Shown here in pieces: positions 21,591 to 34,559 of a DNA stretch of 64,000 nt. Source of the DNA: Selaginella tamariscina (taxonomy: Eukaryota; Streptophyta; Lycopodiopsida; Selaginellales; Selaginellaceae); contig PUQB01000381.1 in the NCBI GenBank assembly GCA_003024785.1, positions 109,056-173,055 of the forward strand, in the 5' to 3' direction. Both the position numbers and the translations under genes were made by a program. The notes beneath the pieces were generated by a model that was given only the letters and a program-made list of their open reading frames with translations, was not told where the DNA came from and ran no database searches. The first letter of the stretch is position 1; each line of letters begins with the position of its first letter.

Positions 21591-24500
21591 TCAGCGTTTA
21601 TACTCTGGTGGGGGAGGTGAGGAATACGTGTACACTGGTGGTGGTGATTCTACCGGTGGTGGGTGACTTATAGTAATAAGCAGGAGGTGGAGGGGATTCG
21701 TACTTATAAGCCGGTGGTGGAGGAGACTCATATTTGTATACGGGTGGAGGTGGGGATTTGTATTTGTAGACGGGAGGGGGAGGGGATTCATATTTGTAAA
21801 CTGGAGGTGGAGGAGACTCATATTTGTATACGGGTGGTGGTGGGGATAATATTTGTAAACTGGAGGGGGAGGGGATTCATACTTGTAAACTGGAGGGGGA
21901 GGGGATTCGTATTTGTAAACAGGCGGCGGTGGGGATTCATACTTGTAAACTGGGGGTGGTGGTGACTTGTATTTGTCACAGGGGGTGGTGGGGATTCATA
22001 CTTGTAAACTGGAGGGGAGGGGATTCATATTTGTAAACAGGCGCGGTGGGGATTGGTACTTGTAGACAGGCGGCGGTGGGATTCATACTTATAAACTGGG
22101 GTGGTGGTGACTTGTAGTTGTACACAGGTGGAGGTGGGGATTCATACTTGTAGACTGGGGTGGTGGGGATTCGTACTTGTATACTGGGGTGGTGGTGATT
22201 CGTACTTGTAGACTGGGGTGGTGGTGACTTGTATTTATACACAGGCGGTGGTGGGGATTCGTACTTGTAGACTGGGGGTGGAGGGGATTCATACTTGTAA
22301 ACCGGGGGTGGTGACTTGTATTTATAACAGGCGGTGGTGGGGATTCGTACTTGTAGACTGGGGTGGAGGGGATTCATACTTGTAAACCGGGGGTGGTGGT
22401 GACTTGTATTTATACACAGGTTGGTGGGGATTCATACTTATAAACTGGGGGTGGAGGGGATTCGTACTTGTAGACTGGGGCGGAGGGATTCGTACTTGTA
22501 GACTGGGGGCGGAGGGGATTCGTACTTGTAGATGGGGTGGTGGTGACTTGTATTTGTACACGGGGGTGGTGGGATTCATACTTGTAGACTGGGGGTGGAG
22601 GGGATTCGTACTTGTAGACTGGGGGTGAGGGGACTTGTATTTGTAAACGGGGGGTGGTGGGGATTCGTACTTGTAGACTGGGGTGGAGGGGATTCGTATT
22701 TAAACGGGGGGTGGTGGTGACTTGTATTTGTACACAGGTGGTGGTGGGGATTCGTACTTGTAGACTGGGGTGGAGGGGATTCGTATTTGTAAACTGGAGG
22801 TGGAGGGGACTCATACTTGTAGATGGGTGGTGGAGGGGATTCGTATTTATACACCGGAGGGGGTGGTGACTTGTACTTGTACACAGGTGGTGGTGGAGAT
22901 TCGTACTTGTAAACTGGGGGTGGTGGGGATTTATCTTGTAGACTGGGGGGGTGGGGATTCGTATTTGTAAACAGGAGGTGGTGGGGATACGTATTTATAA
23001 ACTGGGGGTGGTGGGGATACGTATTTGTAAACTGGGGGTGGAGGGGATTGTAGTAATACGTAGGAGGAGGTGGGGACTTGTACTCATACACCGGGGGTGG
23101 AGGGGATTTGTAATACGTAGGAGGAGGTGGGGACTTGTACTCATACACCGGGGGTGGAGGGGATACGTATTTGTAAACTGGGGTGGAGGGATTGTAGTAA
23201 TACGTAGGAGGAGGTGGGGACTTGTATTCATACACCGGTGGTGGAGGGATTTGTAGTAATACGTAGGAGGAGGTGGGGACTTGTATTCATACACCGGTGG
23301 TGGAGGGGATTTGTAGTAATAAGTGGGAGGTGGAGGGGATTTGTAGTAATAGTGGGGGTGGTGGAGACGCATAGTGAATAAACAGGGGTGGGGATGGGTA
23401 ACATAGCGAAGCAGGCTCTGGAGTAGCATATATGAAAGGCCCAGCTGAGAACACAATCTCCTTGTCCGTCTTAGACTTGAACCTCACTTGGCACCTGTCT
23501 TACCGTGCTTGTAGTTAGTGAGAACATCACACGACGACTTAATGTGACTGCCTCTTAAGGATCTTGACAGTGCAACTGCTGGTGTCCTCCCATTCGTGAG
23601 AGAGTTCGATCCTGAAGATACCCGTGCTTGTTCGTGTACCCGTAGTAAGCGTCCTTTCCACATGTGACTTTGACCTTGGCACCTACATTTTTCCAATACG
23701 AACATGATATATATAATATGCATGTAGAAAATACATATAATATTAGTTCGGTACTTACCTAACAAGCCTTTATGGTGGTGTCTGAAGTATCTGCTCGATG
23801 TGTTCCAGCACTTGTTGCAGTACACTTTACCAGTGACTACCACCAGCTTGGGCTGGTAAACTGGGGAGGTGGCGACTGGTAGTGGTAAACCGGTGGAGGA
23901 GGCGACTCGTACTTGTACACCGGTGGTGGTGGAGACTCGTACTTGTACACCGGAGGAGGTGGAGATTCATACTTGTAGACTGGTGGTGGAGGCGACTCGT
24001 ACTTATACACCGGAGGTGGTGGAGATGTACTTGTAGACTGGTGTGGAGGCGACTCGTACTTTTACACCGGAGGTGGTGGAGATTCGTACTTGTAGACTGG
24101 TGGTGGAGGCGACTCGTACTTATACACGGAGGTGGTGGAGATTTGTACTTGTAGACTGGTGGTGGAGATTTGTACTTGTAGACTTGGTGGAGGCGACTCG
24201 TACTTGTAGACTGGTGGAGGAGGCGACTCGTACTTGTAGACTGGGTGGTGGAGATTTGTACTTGTACACCGGAGGAGGCGACTCGTACTTGTAGACGGCG
24301 GTGGAGGCGACTCGTACTTGTAGACTGGAGGTGGTGGAGATTGTACTTGTACACGGCGGAGGGAGGGACTGGTACTTGTACACGGCGGTGGAGGTGATTC
24401 GTACTTGTACACGGGAGGTGGAGGTGATTCTACTTGTACACCGGAGGTGGAGGTGACTGGTACTTGTACACCGGAGGTGGAGGTGACTGGTACTTGTACA

Positions 24501-25080
24501 CGGGCGGAGGTGGAGACTCATACTTGTACACCGGAGGTGGAGGTGATTCGTACTTGTATACGGGAGGTGGAGGAGACTCGTACTTGTATACGGGTGGAGG
24601 TGGTGGCGACTCGTACTTGTACACCGGAGGTGGTGGCGATTCGTACTTGTACACCGGAGGTGGAGGTGACTCGTACTTGTAAACGGGTGGAGGAGGTGAT
24701 TCGTACCTGTAAACTGGTGGTGGGGGCGACTCATACTTGTATACAGGCGGAGGTGGGGACTCGTACTTGTATGCAGGCGGAGGCGGCGACTCGTATTTGT
24801 ATACGGGAGGAGGTGGGGATTTGTATTTGTACTCCGGTGGCGGTGGAGATTTGTACTCATAAACTGGAGGTGGAGGAGATTTGTAAAGATAAACTGGGGA
24901 AGGAGGGGGAGGAGATTTGTACTCGTACACAGGGGGAGGAGGAGAGCTGTATGTGTACGAGGTCTTCTCTGCTTCTTCTGATGCCTGAGTGGGTGATGCA
25001 TTGCCCATTATCGACACAAGAGCTACTACAATTGCCCAACATTTGAGTAATTTGAGATTACCTCCACTCCTGGCAGCCAT
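21591..25080 (-). CDS. Extensin with an internal Pollen Ole e 1-type domain
   Basis: The protein starts with a signal peptide ([20 protein letters not shown]...; ATG at 25080). Next comes a block of about 400 residues of [10 protein letters not shown]-type decapeptides, then an Ole e 1 domain (23850-23395), then about 600 more residues of [20 protein letters not shown] and [10 protein letters not shown] repeats, ending [10 protein letters not shown]4 motifs are hydroxylated and arabinosylated, and YKY/YEY tyrosines cross-link in the cell wall. The Ole e 1 part has six cysteines (VYCNKCW, KVTCGK, SSCTV, SSCDVL, SLCYP) and a 76-bp intron at 23683-23758 in LLG|AKVKV. An upstream ATG at 25140 lies inside a probable 3' splice site (ATGGTTTCAG), so I reject it as start. 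The frame slips many times, mostly at C runs coding proline, and a few times in the Ole e 1 domain, which fits homopolymer error. Confidence 0.9.
21600..23380 (-). repeat. C-terminal extensin repeat block (~30-bp units)
   Basis: Tandem ~30-bp units encode [10 protein letters not shown] variants. Near the Ole e 1 domain they alternate with [10 protein letters not shown] and [10 protein letters not shown]. Unit length varies by single bases at G/C runs, so exact copy number is uncertain. Confidence 0.9.
23860..24960 (-). repeat. N-terminal extensin repeat block (~30-bp units)
   Basis: Tandem ~30-bp units encode [20 protein letters not shown]-type repeats. The part from 24430 to 24960 reads in one frame; nearer the Ole e 1 domain the frame slips repeatedly. 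Confidence 0.9.
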
Positions 25081-25404
25081 TCTGGCTGATAAATTGAACT
25101 TCTGTCCCCTCCTCTCCGAGCCCGGCTCTCCTGAAACCATAAATTACAAGATTATCAGTGGAAACTGTCACAAACTCTACACTCGTGCAACTAAATGTAT
25201 GTAAATCAGTAAGAAGAAACAATGCTGCTGCAATTCAGCGCTCTTCAGAGGAAGACAATGTAGCTAAATGTATGATAACTTGAGAATCGAGTAACTAGCT
25301 TACTGGAGCGATAATCCCCAGAGACTGTTCTTCCTCTCTCTTTGTTGCTGTTGTTGGGAGAACAGGAAGAGGGGAATGAGCAGGGGAGTGGAGTGAGAGA
25401 GATA

Positions 25405-25412
25405 TGTTTATA
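25405..25412 (-). promoter_or_regulatory. TATA box of the extensin gene
   Basis: Minus-strand TATAAACA in a CT-rich context (CTAGTATAAACATATCTCTC). A 5'UTR exon follows, with a likely donor CCA|GTAAGC near 25300 and an acceptor just upstream of the coding start. Confidence 0.55.
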
Positions 25413-25420
25413 CTAGGGAA

Positions 25421-27329
25421 ATATTCATATTTTCCTCCCTAATTTTAATTCACAGCTGGCTAGCGAGACTTTCTTTGGTAATCCCACAGAATATGCGGAT
25501 GCATGCAAATCCTACGGAATATTCTCTTTCTTTGACCCGTTGACCCGTAGTTTTAAAGAATTGTTCGTTTGCTATTGTGTTTATAGATGTCCTTTTGCTT
25601 TACGTTTTCATAGGCTTGCTTTTCCATGGGTGCGTTCCAATTCATCTTATGTAACTAATTATGTGCTAAATGTTTAAACCGGTTTTTAAGACTTAATTAA
25701 GTGCATGTAAGCTATTTAGAACGTGATGCTACCAACTCTGAAATTGAATGAACTGGAGGTTGCAGTTACTTTTGGCCAAGCATGATGTGAATGTGCTGAT
25801 GCAGGTTCAGTGTGGTGGCGGCCGTTTTAACTGAAATATTATGTTTTAAAGGAGTTAAAATTAAAATTTTAAAGGTGGAGTTATATTAGAAAATTTCAAT
25901 GTTTCTTACCTCACACCCCTCTCACTGGTAAACTGGCAGGCCCGGTAAATTCTCGTGGTCAGAGTTCTTTCGTAGAGTAAAACGCTCGGCTTCAGTGAAT
26001 ATATTGACGTGGGAACCACACGTTGCAAGGCTGTCTGAGTTTGGTAAATCTGTGATGTACATTTTTCCTCTGTATCTTTAGTGCTGTGTTGAATCTAGTA
26101 AAAATCGATCATGGTAAATGTTTATGGTTTTAATAAATAATTAGGTGCGATTTAATCGTATACCATGATCGTTGCTTTCCGTATAACAAACTACTTCTGT
26201 AGCGTATGATGGTTTTTTCTTGTTGTAACTACAAACAAATGACCAATCAAAATAACTTAGTTTAAAAGCTAAAGCAAACTTAAATAATGTAAACTCAAAG
26301 TTAAAAACTTAATATTATATAGTCTTTATAAGTTACCAGATTAAAAAGCTATGTAAACTCCGCTCCCCGAACTAACATTTGGCTATTACATACATTGTTA
26401 ATATTTGATAAATATTTTAAAAATGTTGTTCGGTACACTACTAATAATAGTGATCGATATTATAATTATTAGAATTAAAATTAATTCGAAATGCTACATA
26501 GATGAATTCAGACACACGTTAGCACATGGATACCATATATCTTTTGGTGGCCAGCTGCAAAAGAAAACAAATGCTACCTCCTGACGAACAAGGGTACAAA
26601 TGTAGTCTGTATATCATATTGGAGCGTCACATGGATGGCTATGTCACGGTTTAATAATTAAAAATTAATTACGCTTACATAATCATAGACGCTAAACCTG
26701 CATTGACTAATGTTTTTAAAACATTCTGTTCATGAACATTCCGTCTAATGAATATATTACTAATCAAGTTTTTATATATATAGATAGATATATAATATTT
26801 TGGACCCACACTGAAAGTGTATACGAACTTGCTGAATTTCTTTATATATATATATATATCGTGCTGTTGTCTCCAAACAAGGAATGTTATAACATCAAGG
26901 TGTAAAAGTCACAATCCTTGTGTAAAAGTAAATCTATATAGAAATATGTATAATATTAATGCAAAATATAAATACTGGGCGGGTCATAAGTACCATACAG
27001 CAGGTTTCAGTTTAAGATCCACCCAACCAGGAGGCCAGACATCTACATTGGGTTTATAAATCTGTACTGCAACACGTCCGTATAAAACTTATTTAATATA
27101 TAATAACATATATAAAATACACCGTATAAGCCTCTTGCATAAGAGATGCTGGCATCTCAGATACACATCCCGGAACGTTACACGTCTGAGCTCAGTGGTC
27201 CTGCATGAGTCTATTCTTGTATTGGTCTAGTTGGAACTAGTCCTAGATTACCCATCTAAACTACCGAGTTCAATAGTTTAACTCTATATATATATAATAT
27301 AATGTGAAATCAAACATAATAAGAAAATT

Positions 27330-27374
<45 letters not shown>

Positions 27375-27978
27375 CAAGGTAAAATATATAACAGGAAGAT
27401 TCAACAACAGGCAAAGGTTTAAAGAGTACGGGTTAGAATGTACATGACCCACGCAGATCCTGACTGAATTGTACACAAAGCAAAGGCTGCTCGTCTTTGC
27501 TTTTACAGGTACTAGTATAAACATTTAACTAAATGTAATACATAATAATACGTAATACTATATACTGATATATATAATATAATATAAGAGGGAATATCTA
27601 TTGTGCATGTCTTTGTCGAAAAGAAGTTTTTTCTAAGAAAACAAAGAAAAAAATGGCAGCGCCAGACTGGCAGCGATGATTCACCTAACACGTATTACAC
27701 TCGTGCACTGTTTCTGATAAAATATAGAATATAAGCATGGATACAAATATAATAAATATACATCGATATATCAACAGAAAGCAGTAGTAATATGTAATTC
27801 CACACGGCACTGATGATAGGTCACGTAGCAAGCAGACAAAACGCCTTGACTATATCTTTGCCACGAGGCTATTCTGCATGTACACACACGCATTGCATGC
27901 ATACATGTGTGTTGATGTCATCATGAGCCGGCACGAATACATACATACGTGTATGTTGGGCATTGCTCAGTTTGGAGT

Positions 27979-28011
<33 letters not shown>

Positions 28012-28069
28012 TATTACCAGAATCTCCAAAGACTTTGATCGTTGAAGGTGCCAGAAGAGTTCCAAGACA
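25421..28069. other. AT-rich intergenic region, no gene seen
   Basis: This holds the extensin promoter side and the 3' flank of the PUS3-like gene. There is a long TA tract at about 27320-27375, TA runs near 26840, and CA runs near 27985-28010. No exon-like stretch with recognisable protein similarity was found. Confidence 0.5.
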
Positions 28070-31000
28070 TCAGCTGAGAAACGCTTCCTGCAACTTTTCG
28101 GCAGCTGGAAACAACTTAGTGTTGTTTTTTCTTCAAATCCAACGATGCACGGTCACACACACAATATGTGTATATGTCTATCTGTATATTAGTGCATATA
28201 CATACATAACATTACATAATATAAACTAATGTTAGACAAGGTTAGTATTAACATCTGAATTACTACCATAATTATGTAGTATATATAAATATAACATGGT
28301 ATATTCTGGTCTGTGTAATGTTAGAATTATATTCTAAATACAGACAAATGGACAATGACAACACTAACTGTTATATACTAAATCACAAATTAACATATAT
28401 TATGGAATTTCAATTGTTATTATACTATGCATATACGCTGACAAACAAATACGTCCAATCAAAACTAGTTAGTTAACTTCGTAATACCAGTAATATCTAG
28501 TATGTATATATATGCATAGACATAAAGACGTTGCCTACTGAAAAACACATCAACATGCACTGATTTGAAAAGATTTTTAAGCGTCTACAGGGCCCACGCT
28601 TCTAGAGACATTTAAGTTATACAACATGATATCTTTGATATCCAGGCCCACATATACCCCACATGACGAAAACACGCATTTAAACATAATAAACTGTAAA
28701 TTAAGTTGAATATTCAAATGTTTTAAGTAATTAAATAGTTAAATCAATTAATCTAAATCTCGAGGTTTGAGATTTATATAAGGTTTCGCTATCACGTTGA
28801 AATGATGGCAGGCCAGGTTTGCATAGAAAAGGACTTGGGAAACTCTGCATGCACTCTGCATGGAGAAATAATATACCTGTGTGAGGGTCCCAAACGTACA
28901 TAAGAAGAAATGTGCTCATGGTAGTTTAAATGTTTACATTGCAGCCATTGACTTTAACAGAATTTTATTTTAAGTTTATACTAGGAGCTCACACACACAC
29001 ACACACGGACAAACACGCACGGGCACGCGTGCAAGATGGCAAAACATGACTATAGTGGGCAAAACCATAGACAATGGCTAATAATGCACCAGTTAGTGGA
29101 CAGTATGGTTGAGTACTATTTAATAAGTTTAGTCAACTTAAAGCTAGCTTAACATTCTAATATACACATACGCATACACATACATGTGTGTTGTGTGTGA
29201 GTGAGTGGCATCGTGACAAAATTTTCCACAAGATTCTTGACTAGTTTAGGCAGCTTAAACCACCACACAAACACTCTGAGTGCGTACCCGAAGTAGCAAA
29301 AGAATGTCAAGTTGCGTATTTAGCTAATTCTTTAAGGACTTCAAACGTAGTATACGCCGTATATTTAGCTGAAAAGTATAAAAGTTAGATAATCTATCAT
29401 TTTTTTAAATGTTACGTATATTTATATTACTTATGATAATACTTAATGAAGTAATTTCTTGCCAGCTTACACTAAACATTTACACCGTTTATCCTGCTTC
29501 GTCTCTCGTCGTATGTAGCTTAAAAATGAAAGGCATTAGTTTACTTTCTAAAGTTTCATATCACACACCGCGCGCACACACACACAAGGAAAAACAAAAA
29601 AAGAAAAAAGAACTTACGTTCTGTTGCCCGAGATAAGAGAGGAATTTGTACTGCCTTGAGAACCTGATCTGAACCTAAACCCAATTAATTAATCTGCGCA
29701 CATGTATGCATGTTGAGTTTTGTGTTGTAGTTTACCTGAATAACCTAGCTGCATCATTCCCTCGGAAATGATGGCACCATTCAGCCAAAACCTGATCCAA
29801 CTGTTCTTGCAAATGCCGGTATATTTTAGACTTTGTTTCTGAAAGAAAATGATTAACATAATATAGTTCAAATAGTTGATAAAACATCATGATAAATAGC
29901 ACTAGCGCACACCACACACACACACATATATATATAGAGAAGAGAGAGAGAGAGAGAGAGATGTATCTAACTGGACATGTAAACATCTGCATAAACACAC
30001 ACACACCCCTCTGTATGTGTTAACGTCTTATGAACTTACCATGCTGACAATGAAAAGTAAGCCCCTGAAATGCACAGTTATGGAGTACGAGGGACGTTCA
30101 GATGCCATCGTGTTGTGGTTTTCTCCTTACTTTCTCAACGTCCAAAAGGTCATCAATTATCTGAAGTATTATCATTATATATGCACATTCAGTAATATAA
30201 TTAATCATATATATCAGTATTATCTGTTTATTATTTAAATATCCACACAAACACACAGAGCTTTGTTCTATGAATATAGCTCTTTCATTTGGCACAGAGT
30301 GGCTTTTTACATGGATCTACACAGCGTTTTAATATAGATTATGCATACATACACATGTATACTTACAGAAGGTTTTTCATGACCATATCCAACCATGAAA
30401 AGCACAGCAGCCATACAACGAACTTGATGCCAAAGAAAAGCGTTTCCTTGTACCTGCACAACCCACAGGCTCCTTCCCAACAAGCTGTAACAATTGATTA
30501 CAGGTCCTCTGATTAGCACTAATCCAAACATTTTTTTATATATAGTACTATATGTAAACTACACCTGTATACACATAAAACGCACATATACGTATACAAA
30601 CATCTATATTTATATACCTGTATGTATACAAAGCATACATATGGATTTATAACATACACATACATACATATTCATGTGTGATATATATACACCAATGATT
30701 AAGTGGGACGATGTCAAAGGAGAGAATATGCCGGGTGTAATTGTGAATATTCTCGGCATCCATCTTGCAGAAATTACGGAAGTCGTGACTACCAACAAGC
30801 TTTTGAGATGCTTCTTTCATGGCCTGTATTATAATGTTCAAACAACGTTTTGCAACAACTACACATGCTTACTTCTATGTTCATTCCATCGTTAATGAAG
30901 AAATACTTGTATTCACGATACAAGCAGCTGAATCTGCATGGTAAAAGTTAAGCACACATGAGCACATACAGACACATATATTATATCGTATATGTACGTG

Positions 31001-31511
31001 TGTGTCTATGTACAACAATTATAAACATAAGCAAATAGATGTACCATATTATCTTCAGACACACACACATGCACACACCTTGCATGGAAGCCAGGGGAAC
31101 AGGACACCATCCGATAACACGAATGTCAATTGGAAGAGCACGATTAAGTGCATTAATGTAATCAATTTCATCATCATCTGAAACACGATATAAGTTAGGA
31201 CTTAGTCTTCAGTACACACACGCGCGGAACCTGCTGCTCCTGAGTATTTATCTTCGTTCTGGCGGCTAGCTTTTGCAACTATAACTCTATCTTCATCATT
31301 TTGGACAGCATCAAATTCTTCTGTATTATTCTTCTTTGATCGCAAATAAAGTGAAACAACCTGAAGCAAGGTGCGTGTCGTTGTGTGTGTGTGTATTATA
31401 TGTTTACATTCATACATACTTGTGTTTATATATATATATATATAATATATATTATATATATATATATATTAATAATATATTATATTATATAATATATATA
31501 TAAAACTGTAT

Positions 31512-31555
<44 letters not shown>

Positions 31556-32338
31556 GTTTTATTGAAACAAACCTGGGCAGTAGCAGAAACGCCCTTATCA
31601 GTCCTCCCACATCGTGAATACTTCGCATCCGCAAGTGTGCCAGATATAAATCTAGTTTTTGTGAGTGCTGCAAATAACTCTGACTGCAAAAACACATGTA
31701 ACTGTCTTACATATACAATTTCTATATTACATAAGTGTATTAAAATTAGTAATACCACTTGCTCTTACCTCTACTGTCTTTTGTGGGCCTTGTGATGCAA
31801 ATCCATGATATCTGAAAAGTTATATATATATATATGCATGCATAGTTTTACAGTTAATATTATTCAAAACACAGACACACACACACACACAGAGTTTGTA
31901 TAAATTTTTGCATTATTTCTATGTTAACTAATTTAATACCTCGTTCCAATATACATTATTTTCAAAGCCACAAATCGCTGCTGGATTGGTTTGTCTGAAA
32001 AAATCATTTTAACAACTAATAAAGTAACAAACTTAACACAGACCTTGATTACTTGCTGGTTTAATACATTCTCTTCGTTTGCTTTCTTTGCTTCTCTTTC
32101 CCTGAGAACAAAATAGTGTATATATAATCAAACGCAGGGACACAAATAAATATATAAGTAATCAAATGTTTTGCACCTCTGAGTTGATGAGTGCAGATAA
32201 TCTCGCATTTTCATCCTCCAGAATCTGAAACAACATTCAAAGATATATACATACACACGCACACATACTGACCTTCACCTTTGCAGACAATGCTGCAACA
32301 GCTTCTTCGAGCTCCCGAATTCGCTCTGCATCTTCCAT
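28070..32338 (-). CDS. tRNA pseudouridine synthase, PUS3/DEG1 type (TruA family)
   Basis: Fifteen exons are read from 32338 (ATG) leftward: 32338-32273, 32224-32177, 32101-32044, 31994-31940, 31811-31769, 31683-31573, 31360-31231, 31177-31079, 30933-30873, 30823-30693, 30484-30367, 30160-30040, 29838-29736, 29668-29618 and a tentative last exon 28104-28070. The N-terminus is a coiled coil (MEDAERIRELEEAVAAL). The catalytic motif YSRCGRTDKGVSA, with the TruA aspartate, is in exon 6. Other conserved pieces are RVIGWCPVPL, SCLYREYKYFF, GSHDFRNFCKMDAENIHNY, QGNAFLWHQVRCM and PLLSRATE. DEG1/PUS3 enzymes make pseudouridine at positions 38/39 of the tRNA anticodon arm. Frame slips of one base occur at exon 9 (TT for TTT), in exon 12 and at exon 14. 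The 1.5-kb gap before the last exon makes the C-terminus uncertain. Confidence 0.92.
31425..31555. repeat. TA microsatellite in a PUS3-like intron
   Basis: An almost pure TA/ATA tract lies within the intron between exons 6 and 7. It can form cruciform DNA and is a likely site of length polymorphism and assembly error. Confidence 0.9.
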
Positions 32339-33296
32339 TCCCAATAGCCCTAAACCTTAAGGGCAAATAAGGGAAAATTAAATCAGAATATTCATAGAAT
32401 TGGGTATAATAATTTGCAACGTCGGATCAGCTGAGGTGTAGCGATCCGACGGCTCGAAAGTATACCTGGAATGCATAAGACTAATATCTATTTAGTTAAC
32501 AGTATCTCAACTTAATTTATATCAATTACATTAATTTAAAACAGAACATGCATTTATTTGTAATTGTATATGTATTTACTGTTTAACGTCAATTAGGAAC
32601 CTTTGATGGATTTTTTAATTTTTTTATTTTTATTTATTTTCTTTTAAATGTGTTCTTATATTTGTAATTAACATGCATTTCCAAGTTCCAACACAACAAA
32701 GAATATTTTAAATATTTTTTTGAATAAAAACAATATAAAAATTCACAGTAGTGCACCTCCAACATAACATTGAATTTTTAAGTTTTTTAAACTAAATTAC
32801 TTAATACAAAATATGCACAGGTAACACAGATTGATTGTCAAATAGTGGGCATGCATTTACAATTGTCATTCTTTTTCAAATCTTATTATATAAATTGTTA
32901 TACTCGGTTTAGGTAACAACATATATATTAAGATATGGACGTAGATATATTCATGTTTATATAGAGAGAGACATAGAAAGATGTATTTATAAATTAATAA
33001 CTATGACATTTATTTGATGCGTTTAATAGTTATCATTAATTTATTTGACATCTCTCAGGAACATGTCAAAGTATACGCATATGCATACACATTTAAAACA
33101 TTATGTGTACTTGTGGATGCAACTTGTCATAGTTATGACTAAGAATCCAATTTACATAGAACTCATAGTCACAATTGATCAAAGTTAGGGACAATGCTCA
33201 CCTTGTGAGTTAAGATGCATATGGCATTATTAAGAATCATGTGGGCTCGTCATGTGAAAGTTTGAATCTTGTTGCCCACGGCCTTGAATGGTGCAT
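32339..33296. other. AT-rich intergenic region upstream of the PUS3-like gene
   Basis: It holds the 5'UTR and promoter of the PUS3-like gene. No second gene and no clear TATA box were recognised. Confidence 0.45.
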
Positions 33297-33640
33297 GTCA
33301 TAGTTTTTAATGTGACTGCTTTTTTTTAGAGATTGGTTATTATTACCTACTAAATTATGTTAACGACCCTTAAGTGTTAAATAAATATGCATGCTTAGTG
33401 CACTTAAGTATTTAGTGATGGTCTAGTTCAGTTTTATTAGGTACTTTCAAGAAACTCTAGGTGAAGTTAGCACCTCCATTTAAAAAACTCTTCTTTCATT
33501 TTTGACATCCCAATTGATGAGTTTAATGTATTAAATATGACTAGAAACACCCCTAGGTTTGCCATAACCCCATGCCTTAAACCCCTCAAGTTATGATTTA
33601 GGGGTAGGCAGATGGTTAAGTTAAAACTTATCAAGCCGTA
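33297..33640 (+). repeat. Left piece of an older A-family LTR
   Basis: It begins TGTCATAGTTTTTA and follows the A-family LTR for about 340 bases, then breaks. The rest of the same LTR resumes at 39902. The two pieces therefore flank the inserted B-family element. About 130 bases of the LTR are missing at the break. Confidence 0.85.
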
Positions 33641-33698
33641 AAGACAAGATTGATCGTAGAACCCTAAACCCTAAAACCCTAAATCCTAAACCCTAACC
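33641..33698. repeat. Inverted B-LTR snippet plus telomere-like CCCTAAA repeats
   Basis: Bases 33641-33660 (aagacaagattgatcgtaga) are the reverse complement of a B-family LTR segment found near 39722. They are followed by about five CCCTAAA-type units up to 33698. A second short CCCTAAA array lies at 33988-34012. Confidence 0.85.
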
Positions 33699-34012
33699 AA
33701 GATACGAGCTACAGGATATTCTTACAAGATATGCCTATAGAATTTCTTATAAGATATGCCTACAAGATATTCTTACAGGATATGCCTATAGGATATTCCT
33801 ATGGGATATGTCTACAGGATATATCTATAGGATAAGGATCACCATTTTTGGCTAGTGACTAGATTAGACTTGTGACCAGATTAACTCTTGGAGTTGTGAG
33901 CATAAAAGCTCCGACCTAATTGTTGTACAATCATTTACTATCAACACTAGTCTTTCTACAATCAATCTTGTCTTGTCTTGTCTTATTAACCCTAAACCCT
34001 AAACCCTAAACC

Positions 34013-34465
34013 AAGATACGAGCTACAGGATATTCCTACAAGATATGCCTATAGAATATTCCTATAAGATATGCCTACAAGATATTCTTACAGGATATGC
34101 CTATAGGATATTCCTACGGGATATGTCTACAGGATATTCTTACAGGATATATCTATAGGATAAGGATCACCATTTTTGGCTAGTGACTAGATTAGACTTG
34201 TGACCAGATTAACTCTTGGAGTTGTGAGCATAAAAGCTCTGACCTAATTGTTGTACAATCATTTATTATCAACACTAGTCTTTCTACAATCAATCTTGTC
34301 TGTCTTGTTATTGTCTTGCTCCTTGCTTCATGTTCTCTCCTTGTCTTGTTCCTAGTTCATGTCCTGCTTCTGTCTTGCTCCTGGTTCTTGTCCTGCTCCT
34401 GTCTATTCCTAGTCCTTGTCCTGCTCCTAAGTTAAGCCTCCTTGCTCTTGGATCGTGGCTTGACA
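34013..34465 (+). repeat. Left LTR of the B-family element
   Basis: It is similar to 39449-39901 through the ggataaggatcaccatttttgg core to the CTTGCTCTTGGAT end. Its 5' edge is replaced by telomere-like repeats. A partial duplicate of the same LTR precedes it at 33699-33987. Confidence 0.82.
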
Positions 34466-34559
34466 GTTTGATAGTAACTCATTTCATAATTCTCCAATTT
34501 CCAGTTACTTTTTTTTCCTTAGTTTTTTTTCCCTTGTTTTCTTTTTCTTTCTTTCACGG

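Noticed and set aside
21600-24960. Regular ~30-bp repeats that could look like a CRISPR or satellite array
   Set aside because: The units translate to [10 protein letters not shown]-type extensin repeats on the minus strand after a signal peptide and have no spacers. They are coding repeats.
24405-25046. Plus-strand frames rich in [12 protein letters not shown] across the extensin
   Set aside because: They are antisense shadows of the proline repeats and share their periodicity without any domain.
25078-25140. Upstream ATG of the extensin (starting MVSGEPG)
   Set aside because: The ATG lies in ATGGTTTCAG, a likely 3' splice site, and the extension would bury the signal peptide.
33660-34012. 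CCCTAAA arrays as a chromosome end or telomere
   Set aside because: Only a few units in each array, inside a retrotransposon junction with normal sequence on both sides. They are interstitial repeats.
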